Below the pieces are notes generated by a model, which was given only the letters and a program-made list of their open reading frames with translations, did no database searches and was not told the DNA's origin. This document shows, piece by piece, positions 47,961-59,160 of a stretch of DNA of 64,000 bases; positions within the stretch are counted from its first letter, which is position 1; every line of letters begins with the position of its first letter. The DNA comes from Tubiluchus corallicola (Eukaryota > Priapulida > Priapulimorpha > Priapulimorphida > Tubiluchidae), in NCBI GenBank assembly GCA_030141605.1, contig JAQGDQ010000696.1, positions 46,951 through 110,950 on the forward strand. Reading direction: 5' to 3'. Position numbers and translations under genes: made by a program.

Positions 47961-49527
47961 TGGATGGACATAGTGTGTAAATGCTAAATATTACAAAGAC
48001 TTAATTACCAGCCTTTACCTAAACAAAATGGTAAAAGCGTTGTTTGTAAGCCGCCATGTATCGCTGTATTCTACTAGTTTCCTTCTTTAACTCTCTTTCT
48101 GGTCACTTTACCTCCTGGGTGACAAACTTTCTGCATGAATTTAACATCACGTGGGTTATCGGATTACAGCCAAAAGACGAAAATTACTGCTTACTTTCAT
48201 TATTTACACTACAAATAGGTAAGGATATGTATTGCGCAGCAAATCTTAACAGTTTAAGAGTTGAATACTTGAAGTTATAAATCTCAAAGTGCAACTAAGT
48301 AACGATTTTGTGAAAATATTCTAATTATATATAGGGTGCCGTGTAGGCTGGGAACTACGTTACAGCTATTTTCGTGAAGATTAAAATAAAGTTGATAATA
48401 CTTTTTTAAAGTGTTATAACGCTTATTACATTATGACTTATAATAATAAAGTCACTAGGTTAATAATGAGCATGTCGTTATGGTGATTTTTCTCTGGATT
48501 CAATACAGATTTTGTAAGCAGGTGGACTATGAGTCAGTCCCAAAGTGCCAGTCATCGGAGGTGCCTCGCAGTTATCAGGAAAACGGAATGAGAAGTTACG
48601 CAACAACGACGAAACAAATAAGAACAATTCTTGCTTTGCTAGAGTGTCTCCCAGGCATTTTCTCTTTCCTATTTAACAAAAAAGAACAGCAAGCATGTCA
48701 CATATTATGCCGATTATGAAAGCAATATTCAAAATAGCAAAACAGAAAAGAGCAAAATGGAAATTTTTAACAAGTTTTCTTAGTCTGAATTAATTAATTA
48801 TCACATAAATATCGTAATCCACACAATGCATTAATGACATTCAAAACACTGATCAGTTTTCACTGACAGTTACTTAGCACCCCTGTTAAAGGGGTGTTCT
48901 CTAACTTCTCTTCATTTATGAAATAGCGTCAAAACGGATTGTATGAAAATGAGCTTTGTTTTAGCATGTGCTGCAAGGGCAACGTGAAATCAAGGAAAAA
49001 GAACTTTACCATACAAATGAAAAGAAAAGTTTTTATCAAATACTTCGTGAATTACAAGCAGAAAAGAAATTGAATTTTTAACTTATATTCGGATTACACC
49101 AAGTATGTTCGATTATCGGACAAATTTTTACCACTAAATAATGCAGAAAGCATTTCCCTGTACAAGTCTATAACACTTACGTACTGACACTCATGGAAAC
49201 TTCTTCACTCATGCATTTACAAAATGTATGCAGTCGTTTTTTAATAATTCATTGCTTTAGTGACAGCATGCCATTTGGCACCGCTACAAATGGGCTTCTT
49301 TTAGCTCAGCAGCGCACATTATAATTGACTGTTCATGATGACAATGATGACCAACACTGACCAAAATCAAGACCAGCTTGATATCGTAAAACTTGAATAG
49401 CATTCAGATTTCACTGTCACGTATTCATGTGATCCTTCAGCAGTGAGAAACTCGAGAATAACAGAGCTTTGAATGAAGGTGTAGACGGCCTAGTCAACAG
49501 TAATAATTATAACGAACGTAGATTTAC
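47961..49527. other. Interval downstream of P450 exon 6; haem exon not found
   Basis: Searched on the minus strand for the expected P450 haem-binding exon (FxxGxRxCxG context) and did not find it. The plus strand has one probable terminal exon at 48965-49081 (separate entry) and a GC-richer ORF at about 48525-48719 that I cannot assign. Confidence 0.5.
48965..49081 (+). CDS. Possible terminal exon of an unrecognised coiled-coil gene
   Basis: After a good acceptor (AGCTTTGTTTTAG) a 39-codon frame reads HVLQGQREIKEKELYHTNEK then KSFYQILRELQAEKKLNF and a stop. Its charged amphipathic composition is protein-like and unlike nearby noise. I do not recognise the family. An upstream ORF near 48525-48719 begins after TTTTGTAAGCAG but has its own stop, so linkage is not supported. 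It could also be chance. Its presence in the opposite strand to the P450, where the P450 should end, is notable. Confidence 0.35.
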   Translation, partial: HVLQGQREIKEKELYHTNEKKSFYQILRELQAEKKLNF

Positions 49528-52500
49528 CTGTGCTAAACGGCATAAATGCTTCAGGTATTGTTACTTTTCCTTTTTCATTTAAGAAATTTTCCGGAAAGAA
49601 GTTGCCCGGCTGTTTCCATGCACGAGGGTCTCGATGGGCTGACCATAGTAGTCCTATGACTGTCGTCCTCGGTGGTAAAATGTATCCACCAACTTCAACC
49701 TGTGCAGAAAAACATTATATAAAGTCATGCAGTTTTTTATGATGAATAATCTTAAATACTATAGTCTGAAAACTAGTCAAATCAGGTTTGCTTTTCTGCT
49801 AGCTGTTTTTTTTTTGTTTGCTTCTATTAGTCAGTCAATCAATCAGTCAAAAAATCAATCAATTAATTGGTCAATCAGCCAATAAGTCGATTAGTTAATT
49901 GACTGATTCGATGACTGACTGATCAATTAATCGATTGGCAGGCTAACTAACTAGTTGGCTAACTGATTGACTCACGTGATTTTATTTTTATTTATTCTTT
50001 TATTCCAACCAACGGTCATAGCACAAATACTTACAACAATATAATTAAGTGACTGACTGACTGACTGACTGACTGACTGACTGACTGACTGACTGACTGA
50101 CTGACTGACTGACTGACCGACCGACCGACCGACCGATCGGCCGACCGACCGACCGACTGACTGTCTAACTGATTGACTGACTGACTCGCTCGCTGGCTGG
50201 CAAGCTGGCTGTTTTGATGTGATTTATTTCATATACACATCACAAATTAATACAAAAAAAATAAATTATGGCTCGCTCGCAGCAATAACACAAATAACAA
50301 TTAGCGATAAAACAAGCTACGCCAATGACGTCTAATTTCAGAAATAAAGTTTACATCACTGTTTAAAATGCTCTTGCATATAAAATTTTCACTCTTATTT
50401 TGCCTGAAGTATAAACCGTATGCACATTTTCTGTGAATCACATCAAAATAAATCAGATTAAGTCTAATACAAATATATCTGGCGCTCGTATCATATGAAA
50501 AGTTAAACAGCTTCGGTGCTGATACATTATACGCAACATTGAGTTTCCTAAGGTTGTAAGAAAAAAAATGTCTTCAAGGCTGTCTCTTCATCGTCTCTTT
50601 GTAAAGATGTCTCTTCATCGCAACCAAGACAAATTGAAATCCACTCAAACAAACAGGAATAATATGTAGTTCAAAACAGTCGAAAACCGACCCCAGTAAT
50701 ATTCCAAATTGTATCGGTTAATCCACAATGGAATGCAGCATTTCGAAACCAAAAGAAGGAAAGAAGAAGCAAAAGGGCAAGATCAAGATTCGACAAGCTC
50801 AACTGCGCCCCCCCCCCCAACAAGTCTGCCTCACCGCATTTTCATGCAAGAATTGGTTTCCTGAGCCATCAACGTCATCTCCACAGAAGAAGGAGTTCCT
50901 TTCGAGAAACGGTAACCAGAAGAACGACATTGGGAGGAAGCTAAATTCTCGGACCCAAGAAAAGGCCAACAAAAGCATTGTATTTGCTACACAAATTTCT
51001 AAGCAACTGGAAACATGACTAATTTCATACATTCCTTAAAATAGAATTATAATTGGGATTTTATATAATTGCCATTAATCAAAATTTACATCAAAGCAAT
51101 TGACCTTTTGCATTTTTTTACATTTAGTCAATACAGATATACACAGACATACAACTAAAATTTAGTCAAAATTCCATAAAATGCCTAGGAGAAGTACATC
51201 CAGAACCTAAGTATTATAAGTAAAAATGCAAAAGAAAAGTGTACATCAGACACTACCTGGTTCGTTTTGGCACTCCATAAAATGCCTAGGCATTCTATAG
51301 AGTGCCCGGTTTTGCACTTTGGCTTTAACACCAACAAAATATCAAAATTTGTATTACCTTATGTTGTCCTTGAACCAACTAGCCACTTTTGCGCAGTGAA
51401 TACAACACGGACCGTTTTCGCATGGATCATTTAATTCCTGACAGCACGCTGGTGATTCTATATTTCTTATACATAAAGCACTATCGTTTATTTACCTGTT
51501 CTGTCGTACAGTGAGGACTCCCCAAAGGCACAAGGCTAGCATATCGTTGTATTTCCAGAACTGTTGCATCAGTGTAAGGCAAGTGAGATCTTTGATCCAG
51601 TTGTGGCATTCTAGAAGCGCCAACAACATTATCCAATTCTTCCTGAACCCGATTTTGAACGTCTGGATTAGCCGCAAGAAAAAGAATTCCCCAAATGCAT
51701 GTCTGAAGAGTTGTCACAAACCCCGGACCCAGCAGGTCGCCAAGAATGTCGCGCAGAGTTTCTTCTTGAAAGTGAAAAATAACATTAACTTTTAATTTTA
51801 TGCAAAACAGGTTCAAACTTAGTTGTTTATTTGTCTGTTTTTTGCTTATTTGTTTTGCTTTGTTTTTGTCTGTCCGTCTGTTTGTTTATCTATCTGTCTG
51901 TCTGGCTGTCTGTCCGTCGTCCGCCCGTCTGTCTGTCTGTCTGTCTATCTTTAATTCAAGATTGCAGCGATAACATCAATTTAGAACAAAGCCTCATCGT
52001 ATTGCAACGGGTCGCCGTGAAACTTTACAAGAATAATATATTAGAACTAATTCTTCGTCTAGTTTTTGAATTGCCAGTTTTTCAGTTTTTTCTCCGGCAT
52101 CTTCAAGATGGCGGCGTTGAAGTCATTTTCGATGCAAAAAACACCTATATATAGGCACCCATCAAATCGAAACAGATCGTCATTAAACTGAGAATGAATG
52201 CGCTAGAACAAATATAATCGAACAACTTGTTTTTACTCGAGTTCGTGCATATGTTGCAAAGTACCTGAAAACGAATCCGAGTCCTTGGTTTCCTCCTCAT
52301 ATCTAATCGCCTTGTTAAGGTATTCATCTATAAAGTCGGTCAGGTTATTTGAATCAAAAGTCTCTTTATGTCCCGTGATAAAGCTTTGGACGTAATCATC
52401 ACAAATTTCCTTATTCAACAGCACCTGCTTCAGCGCCTTCTTGAACCTGGGTATTATTCTAAATAAATAAAAGCAATACAGTTTGACAAGCATGTTTTGA

Positions 52501-54696
52501 ATTGAATTGAAATTGAATTGCATTAATTTTTTAGATGTAAAAAATTTAAGCACTTGTGAAGTATAAAACACTATTATTGCGAAATGACTGCTAGTAAGAT
52601 CATTATTTGTCATTGTATTTCACTGAAATATATAACTTAGGTTAAGTTATCGTATACCTGAGAAGTGGAAAGAAATTCACGGCATTGACGGCTGGGAAAT
52701 AAGTGAATCCATGATCCATTCTTTTAACGTAATCATTGAAGTCAGGATTGTCTTGATCTAAGTGTTTTCCTAGCACCAGTTTATTGATGACATTTGCCAT
52801 GCATTTTGCAAGTGTTGTGTCCTCATATCTTAAGTCTACTGGGCGACCATTGAAAGATTTATATCTAAACAAAAAAGCGTTTATTGTGCAAAGCGGACGA
52901 CTGTAGTTCAAATCCTGACTGCAACCATAAACGAGTACATTTTTCTTTACCTCGAATTCATTGAAGGTCCACTAGTTTCTACTAGCTGAATAATAACCGT
53001 AGAGGATGGTCGTGAAAGCCTAGCAAATGCAGTGGCATGAAATGCAGTGCAAGTTAAGTACGCACCGCCATCCATTGACAAAAGACCACACGAAAAATAA
53101 TTACCGTTGGAACACGTCATTGACAAAGTATCTACAACGACAAGACAGTTAGCCAGCTAACAAAATATTACACTTTCACTACATTTTAATATTAGTTTCG
53201 GAACAACTATTTTTATTCATCTACCCTGGTTCACGTGATATTTATAATGGCATTTATCACACATTTAGTATTCAGTTAATTTAAAATTAATAATATATCT
53301 GCGGTTAAGATAATGTAACACTTTACCTGGTCAATAAAATGTTAATTTCATCTTCTGCTATTTTCTGAATCTCGTTTGTCCCAACACCCAGTTTTTTTAG
53401 TGTCCTCAAGGCGAATTTATAGTGCATCATCCAAAGATTTCCTTCACCAAACGACAGAGATGGGAAATAAGTTCCTGTGAAAGAAAAGGTAAAAAAATGA
53501 AATCTAAATATTTCTCAAGGGCACATTAGAGCTATATAGATTGTATCCTGCATAGCTATAGAGATTATGTAGACCTATTCAAAAACTAATATGTTGCATC
53601 TACACAAAATTATTTCCCAACTGGAGGAAGCAGTTACTTGACTTTTTTACAGTCACTGTATTGTCTTCACTAAAAACTTGTTTAAAATAATGATTTTCGC
53701 CATTAAAAGTACAATACGTTTCAAAATGTGCATCTACGTAATAATGCTAGCATAGTGGAAAATACCTGTCGCTTTAGGTGGATATAGTAGCTTAACCAAA
53801 AACATGTCAGGTCTTCCGCATAAAGACAATTTCCTAAATGCTTCATTAATAAGTTTATAATCAGTGAGTATTACTGTTGGCTTATGTCCCATATATATAC
53901 GAAATATGCCTCCATATATTTTCGACATTTTATCCAACTCCAGATACGGACGTGAACCAAGATCTGCAAGATTCCCCACAACAGGCAAGGCAAATGGGCC
54001 AGGAGGAAAGCGGTCAGAAGTAAAATAATCAGCAGGAAAACGGTATGACCGACAAACGCCCAGAAAAACAGACAGAAGTACCAACAGAAGCGAGTAAAAT
54101 GTCGCCCAAAGCATCCGATATTGCACTAGCTCCACTTCCTGTTTTAATTCATTGGGATCGTCGATTTTACTTGTTGATTCGCGGTTGTTTCCGACCTGCT
54201 CAATTTCTTCCAAGCACGTTTCATCAATAACAAGTTTTTTCTTGTTATTATGGTCATGGGGAGCTTTCCAGCAAGTTTCTCTCTGTACAGCTGTTGAATA
54301 TTGTCCCCAGGGAGTGCCTATGATGGCTCCATTTTCATTTTCTTGAAAAGGGGTCTGCGGTAATTTACCTGTCTTGTTTTGTCCTTTGGTGATCGTCATC
54401 ATCTTATTTTCGTTTTCCGTGTCTTGCTTGGGGTTTTCTTTGTTTATCCTGGAAAGTTTTGTTTGCAAAGTTTCAAGTTGACTTTCACAACTGCTCTTTC
54501 CGACATTTCCCGTTATAAAGGATTTGGACACAGAATTTAGCCCTGATTTATCGCACTTTGAGCCAGCATCGAGTGATCTTCCATCGTCATGTCGAGTGAT
54601 GAACGGGGAAGTTTTCTCGTCCACATTTTCTGCCGACTTCATCAGTAAGAAGATCAGACACAGGAACATCCATGAGTTTGGGCATGTAGTATTCAT
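49528..54696 (-). CDS. CYP2-clan cytochrome P450 with long N-terminal extension; haem exon missing
   Basis: P450s are ER-membrane haem monooxygenases. Exons: 54696-53766, 53474-53327, 52864-52658, 52458-52265, 51764-51496, 49699-49528. All phases match, giving 640 residues plus one base. Order: signal-like MNTTCPNSWMFLCLIFLLM; a hydrophilic extension to about residue 195 with an NKT sequon; membrane anchor (LWATFYSLLLVLLSVFLGV); proline hinge RFPPGPFALPVVGNL; I-helix GPGFVTTLQTCIWGILFL; K-helix ExxR (EIQR); WSAHRDPRAW; FFPENF in the PERF region; FMPFSTG ending exon 6 just where the Cys-ligand exon should follow. The GxGFxTT I-helix resembles CYP1/CYP17-type members. The CYP core is about 445 residues, so roughly 60 C-terminal residues with the haem cysteine are missing. 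A minus-strand TATATAAA lies about 50 bp before the ATG. Confidence 0.9.
49825..50195. repeat. (GACT)n/(GACC)n microsatellite in P450 intron 5
   Basis: A clean GACT run (50049-50117) passes into GACC units (to about 50155) with degenerate TCAG/GACT flanks from 49825. It lies at the 3' side of a minus-strand LINE fragment (50220-50600), so it may have grown from that element's tail. Confidence 0.9.
50220..50600 (-). mobile_element. LINE ORF2 C-terminal fragment in P450 intron 5
   Basis: The minus-strand frame reads LRKLNVAYNVSAPKLFNFSY, then SARYICIRLNLIYFDVIHRK, then CAYGLYFRQNKSENFICKSI. This matches the usual ORF2 end (KLxVAYNxxFRxL...SARxMFVxxxVxxFxxxxRKxxYxFxxR) of CR1/L2-like LINEs. No catalytic part is present. 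Confidence 0.7.
50728..51018 (+). CDS. Uncharacterised 96-codon ORF in P450 intron 5
   Basis: ATG ORF with a Lys/Arg-rich start (KPKEGKKKQKGKIKIRQAQ), a poly-C run of about 12 at 50810-50818 coding Pro, then a Ser/Lys/Asn-rich end. Base composition is higher in G+C than the surrounding intron, which is why I list it. It could be a piece of a retroelement ORF1, given the adjacent LINE, or chance. The poly-C tract makes the frame uncertain. Confidence 0.2.
   Translation: MECSISKPKEGKKKQKGKIKIRQAQLRPPPQQVCLTAFSCKNWFPEPSTSSPQKKEFLSRNGNQKNDIGRKLNSRTQEKANKSIVFATQISKQLET
51866..51952. repeat. (TCTG)n microsatellite in P450 intron 4
   Basis: GTCTGTCTGTCTGTCTATCT-type repeats with CCGT interruptions. 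Confidence 0.9.
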
Positions 54697-54739
54697 GGTT
54701 TCTAACTAACTTACACAAATGCACCGTATTTGAAATAAA

Positions 54740-54755
54740 CTAATGTTTATATAGC
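54740..54755 (-). promoter_or_regulatory. TATA box of the P450 gene
   Basis: The minus strand reads AGCTATATAAACATT, about 50 bp before the ATG at 54696. This would leave a 5' UTR of roughly 20-25 bases. It supports the upstream ATG and therefore the N-terminal extension. Confidence 0.5.
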
Positions 54756-55458
54756 TTAGCACTTAAAAGAGTGTAGAATCACATCGGGGTACCTAACCAA
54801 GAACTGTGACTTCTATATAATATAACCTATATGAGGAGAATCAAGATCATTGAACTAATGAAGCGGGATGGGTGAAACAGGTCTTTTTACGATAACATTA
54901 TTATGATTACGTAATAGGCTTGGCACGTCACTGCATGGAGCGCGAATGCGGAGGTGCTGATTACGTTCTTCTTTGGCACAGCAGGTACCTGAACGTGTGC
55001 GCTGCGCGAGTGCCATCTTTTACAAACGGGATTACAAAGCAAGACTACAAATCTTTCATTAAAAAAGATGTAGATCAAGTATGTCGTAAATTTTATTTTA
55101 TTTTATCACAGGATTTCAGTAGATTTGATTTTAAACCAATAAAAAACGTCTAGCTCCAGAATAAAGTTCCAAATTTTTAATTACACCAGTTTAGGTCAGA
55201 GCGAGAAAACATATATATTACAATGACTACAGACTTGTGGACTTCAGTCAAGTTCAGAACAATGTACAAGCATTTCTTATAAGCAGATGTAGTTAGATGT
55301 AGTTAATTTGTTGAAACAACTGCGTTTGCACCACTTCCGGTTTTGCAAACCACTGTTGTTTTTTCTTTTTTATTTTGCTCAAAGCGAGCTTGTCCCATAT
55401 TTTTCAAAACAAAAGGGAACAAAACGGATACAACAAGACTTGAAACGTGAGAGAGCTC
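54756..55458. other. Intergenic, no gene seen
   Basis: AT-rich sequence upstream of the P450. No coding or repeat structure recognised before the hammerhead element. Confidence 0.5.
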
Positions 55459-55521
55459 GCCTGAGACTTGTCATCATTAACAGAGAAAAACGTAATGCCT
55501 TTTATAGTCTCAAAGATTATA

Positions 55522-55570
55522 ATATTTATTCAGTAGCTTTCGCCCTAGCGGGCCTCATCAGCTGAATAAA
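55522..55570 (-). ncRNA. Hammerhead ribozyme-like motif, left copy
   Basis: Minus strand, 5' to 3': stem I strand TTTATTCAG (55570-55562), core CTGATGA (55561-55555), stem II GGCCC-GCTA-GGGC, core GAAA (55541-55538), GCTA, then stem I return strand CTGAATAAA, a perfect 9-bp complement. The core bases CUGAUGA and GAAA and a UA cleavage step are all present, and stem II has one bulged G. Stem III would be only the self-complementary AGCU, so cleavage would need a dimer, as proposed for other animal hammerheads with minimal stem III. Activity is an inference. Confidence 0.7.
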
Positions 55571-55729
55571 AAGTGGTGATAACCCGAGAAAAGCAATTTC
55601 AACACTCTATCTGAAAAGTTTAGGAGGAGCAAGATGCTGGGCAGTGCAACTATAAGACATGAAATATGAGTCTCTCCTGAGACTTGTCATCAATAAGTTG
55701 ATAGAGAAAAACTTAGGTTACCAGCATAA

Positions 55730-55780
55730 TCTATTCAGCTGATGATTCCCGCTAGGGCGAAAGCTATTTAATAAATATTA
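55730..55780 (+). ncRNA. Hammerhead ribozyme-like motif, right copy (decayed)
   Basis: Plus strand: TATTCAG, CTGATGA (55739-55745), TTCCC-GCTA-GGGC, GAAA (55759-55762), GCTA, TTTAATAAAT. The conserved core is intact but stem I has mismatches and the base of stem II is altered (GG to TT), so this copy is probably weaker or dead. Confidence 0.6.
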
Positions 55781-55822
55781 CAATCTTTGAGACTATGAAG
55801 GTCATTACGTTCTTCTCTGTTA

Positions 55823-57214
55823 AGAACGGCTACCATTAATTTTGTAAGCACGTCGGTTAAAACTTCTGACGAGCAATACCAAAACTTTCACTAGAAAGAA
55901 GAACCTGACGTCGATATCATAGTCCTGTTGATGTCAAGCGTTACTACCCGCGATTAGTAACGTAGTTAATGGAGGAGCAGGGGGAGCAACCACTCCCCCT
56001 ATCACGTTATTTTTCAAAATTGGCGTCTTTTCAGCAATTTTTTAATTCTTTAGTTCATTTGCTGAATGATCCTTTAGTCGGCTAAACAGATGAAGCTCTA
56101 CCTCCTTTCTACGGTGGGCAAGGATAGATTGTCTGGGTTAGCTTTACTCTCTGTTGAAACAGAGTTGGCTACTTAGGCGGATTAGTAAAATTATAGGTTA
56201 CTTTGCTAAATTAGACTTTTGTAGCACCTTCATGACACATTTTCCGTAATGCTCCATTTTGTTTTCATTTTACGTTCAAAATTAATATATTTGAGAAACA
56301 CATGTTTTTGTTGTGTTTTGAGATTGATGAGCTTACTGAAAACTTTTAGTCGTGTTTTGATTATAAACACAAAATTAAAATGTATAACCAGTGCGCTAAA
56401 AATTGTTAGGTATATGTCACGGCGCCTTTTTTGTGTGCATGCTCCCCCTAACTTTAGAACCTGGCTACCGCTTCTGCCCGCAACGCAATGTTCCTCAAAC
56501 CTAGAGTTATGTTTGCTTTTACACTATAGTTCTAGGCCCTTATGACATAATTAGTTATAAGCTTTTTGTTCGTTCAAAAGCTTTGCGTAAAGCCAAAGGA
56601 AGAGGAGATTCTGCACGTAAACAGCAGACGATAATGCTCAGCATCAAATAAGAATGTCAGACAATCAAGCTTTAAAGCAAATGCTTTGTAAAATTTTGTT
56701 TGAGCAATGAGCATTTGAGCAAATAATTGTTGCCGATAAAGGGATACCTGTCCCTACATAAACTAAATCATTACAACTTTGCTATCTAACTTCCAGTAGT
56801 TCTATAATACATGAAAATATATAGGCCCCGTATCAATTTGTTGTAGCTCATCACATCACGATTCACGCCTCTATAATAAAGTAGACATGACGGCACTTTC
56901 CAGCACCAGTTTCTTCGCACAAAGGGGAAAAATTTCCGGGAAAATCACCAGTCTATTCTGAAAAATCAAAGCAATATGTATTTATGTATGTGACACATAT
57001 TTGCCACTACTTCCTGCTCAATTTTTGTGGCTTATTATTACACACAGTGGCTCCTAGATAGACACATCATATACTGATCAGTTTAGTTAATTACAATTCC
57101 ATCTCCTAAAATTATATTACTTTTATCATCTGAGAAGGCATTACATTTCAGAACACTCTATGGACTGTGGTTTGAAAACTGAAAGGAATAACAAATGAGA
57201 AAGGACGAAATGTT
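55823..57214. other. Intergenic, no gene seen
   Basis: No convincing ORF or repeat structure on either strand. Confidence 0.5.
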
Positions 57215-57219
57215 AAAGC

Positions 57220-57296
<77 letters not shown>

Positions 57297-57314
57297 AAGA
57301 GAGAGGGGGAGAGG

Positions 57315-57395
<81 letters not shown>

Positions 57396-57400
57396 AGAGA
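57215..57400. repeat. (GA)n microsatellite, about 185 bp
   Basis: GA tract with AAAG and GGGG interruptions. The Arg-Glu and Leu-Ser ORFs over it are artefacts. Confidence 0.97.
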
Positions 57401-59160
57401 AAGAAAAGATGTGACAGTAACTGCAAGAAATTGCAAACTGTATTCAAATCGACATCCATAACCATCAACGCGATGCTTCCCAGTAGGGACCAGCAAAATT
57501 AGTCAAGTTTATTTAATTTAAATAATTAGAACAAATTTCGCTTTAGAAATGTCATTTAAATTATTAATGACGTGCAATTTTTATGCGTTCGCTAATGTTA
57601 TTCTATAATCTAACAATCGTGAAGAAGTGATGAAGTGTCTTAACGCCACATCAATTCTGTGTTGACATTATTCACAAATTTGTTAGATAAAGAAGTTCTT
57701 GCTTAAAAAATCATCTCCTTTTGTGTAAAGAAAGCTGAAGTTCTTTATGTTTAGTTTTATAAAACTGAATGTAAGTAGCTACACATGCAACTTAAGTAAT
57801 ATTAGTTAGATCACTTAGGTAGTACTTCTTAAACAGATTAAGACCAACGTGGGCCCGATTTAGCACCAGACGATTTAACATCAAATAGGGAGTTAAAGAC
57901 TATAACGACTAACGCAGTCACTTGTGTCGAGCCTGATAGTGGCTTAAAAATGCTATTATTTCTTAGTTTTTTTTTAAAATTGCATTAAAATTCCTGAAAC
58001 TCTTTCTGAAGGTCAAAAAGAAACTTCAGTGAAAGAAACTTAAAAACGACTTTTTTGAATGACGAATGGTTTACCGTTTACAATGAAATGCTTTAAAGAA
58101 AGGCGAAGCTTTCTGGAAAGTTCTGGCTATTTCAATGTTCGTGAAAAATGTTAGAAGGATTGAGTAGTAAAAGTATGGCAAGCGGTTTAAAGTCGGGATC
58201 ACTTCACGCTTGGGCGCTCCCATTTTGAACACCCATTCTTCCACCATAGACATCGTTCATCGACTGAAGAAAAGCAGCGCGCTGCCAATTTCCATCAAAA
58301 ATATATATTATAATAAGTTTTTACAAATAACTTAGATACTTAATTTTGTGTTGTTTTTGCAAAAACATTAAGTAGGCCCTAAGCTGGACAAGTTTGAATT
58401 AGTTTAAAAGGAAAGCGAGCTTACGGAAAGCCACGAAGCCAAGAATGTTCTGTCATGTGAAAAAAATGTTTTGTGAAAAAAGAACGGGCGAAAAAACCCA
58501 TTTGAATAATAGGTGTTATAGTTTTGAGTAATAGTAATAGGTATTATGCCATTTTTGCGTAATAGGTTTACTGCAATATGTATAACAGACAAAAAACGAC
58601 CAACCAAACAAACAGCGTTAAATCATAACTTCCTTGGCAGAGATAAAAATAACTAAAAATAATTACTTAATTATCCCACACAGAAACCCTAACCCCAAAC
58701 TCATATTTGTGCCATTTTTCCTGTGTCATTTTTATCGCGCCATTTTTACCTGCGTCATTTTTACCTTGGATTCCAGAAACCTGAAGTAACCATTTTTTCG
58801 TGTTTTGATTCGTGAATAAAGGATTAAAATCTGACACGTGATCAGTACCTTCTACCAATCAGAAGAGCGACTTGTGAGCAATCTCCCTCAAAGTTTATAC
58901 GCACGCAGCACAGTAACACGTGTCGGAGTTTGTCAATGTCAGATGTTAACCTGATTCAGCTGGGATTCTGCCCAGGCTATATTTATTTAGGCAAGCTGGT
59001 TGCAGATTTCGAGTCTTGCGTTATCTAGTGCTAGTGTGACGTGTGTTCGTGATAAACATCACTGGACTGTTATCATTTAGAGTATCTTCGGCAGTTCTAC
59101 GTAAATTATCGACTGTTGCTGAGTAGTGAAAGTGTGGATGAGGACAGTTTTGCAGCGATC
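57401..59160. other. Intergenic; upstream region of the QSOX-like gene
   Basis: Mostly AT-rich. Two imperfect tandem units of about 28 bp lie at 58709-58766 (GCCATTTTT...GTCATTTTTA twice). GGCTATATTTATTTAGGC near 58975-58993 is a possible TATA element, about 170 bp before the ATG. No gene recognised. Confidence 0.45.

Larger units (their letters stand above)
55459..55822. mobile_element. Penelope/retrozyme-like element with two inverted hammerhead motifs
   Basis: Two imperfect inverted copies, 55478-55571 and 55729-55822 (paired coordinates sum to 111300), flank a 157-bp spacer. Each copy holds a hammerhead-like core. A direct repeat (CCTGAGACTTGTCATCA) occurs at about 55460 and 55677. The copies share CATTACGTT(T/C)TTCTCTGTT outside the cores. 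Hammerheads in long-terminal-like repeats are known from Penelope-like retroelements and animal retrozymes. No protein-coding part is present here. Confidence 0.6.

Noticed and set aside
48840-48900. Short hairpin ACCCCTGTTAAAGGGGT, considered as a histone-type 3' stem-loop
   Set aside because: Sequence does not fit the histone stem-loop consensus and no histone gene is near.
52953-53140. Open minus-strand stretch between P450 exons 2 and 3, considered as an extra exon
   Set aside because: Exon 2 (phase 2) joins 52864 directly and gives a contiguous, family-like reading across LLTRYKSFNGRPVDL; adding this stretch breaks the frame.
54045-54709. Plus-strand ORFs opposite P450 exon 1
   Set aside because: Shadows of the P450 coding exon.
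57148-57496. Leu-Ser and Arg-Glu ORFs near 57.3 kb
   Set aside because: Translations of the (GA)n microsatellite.
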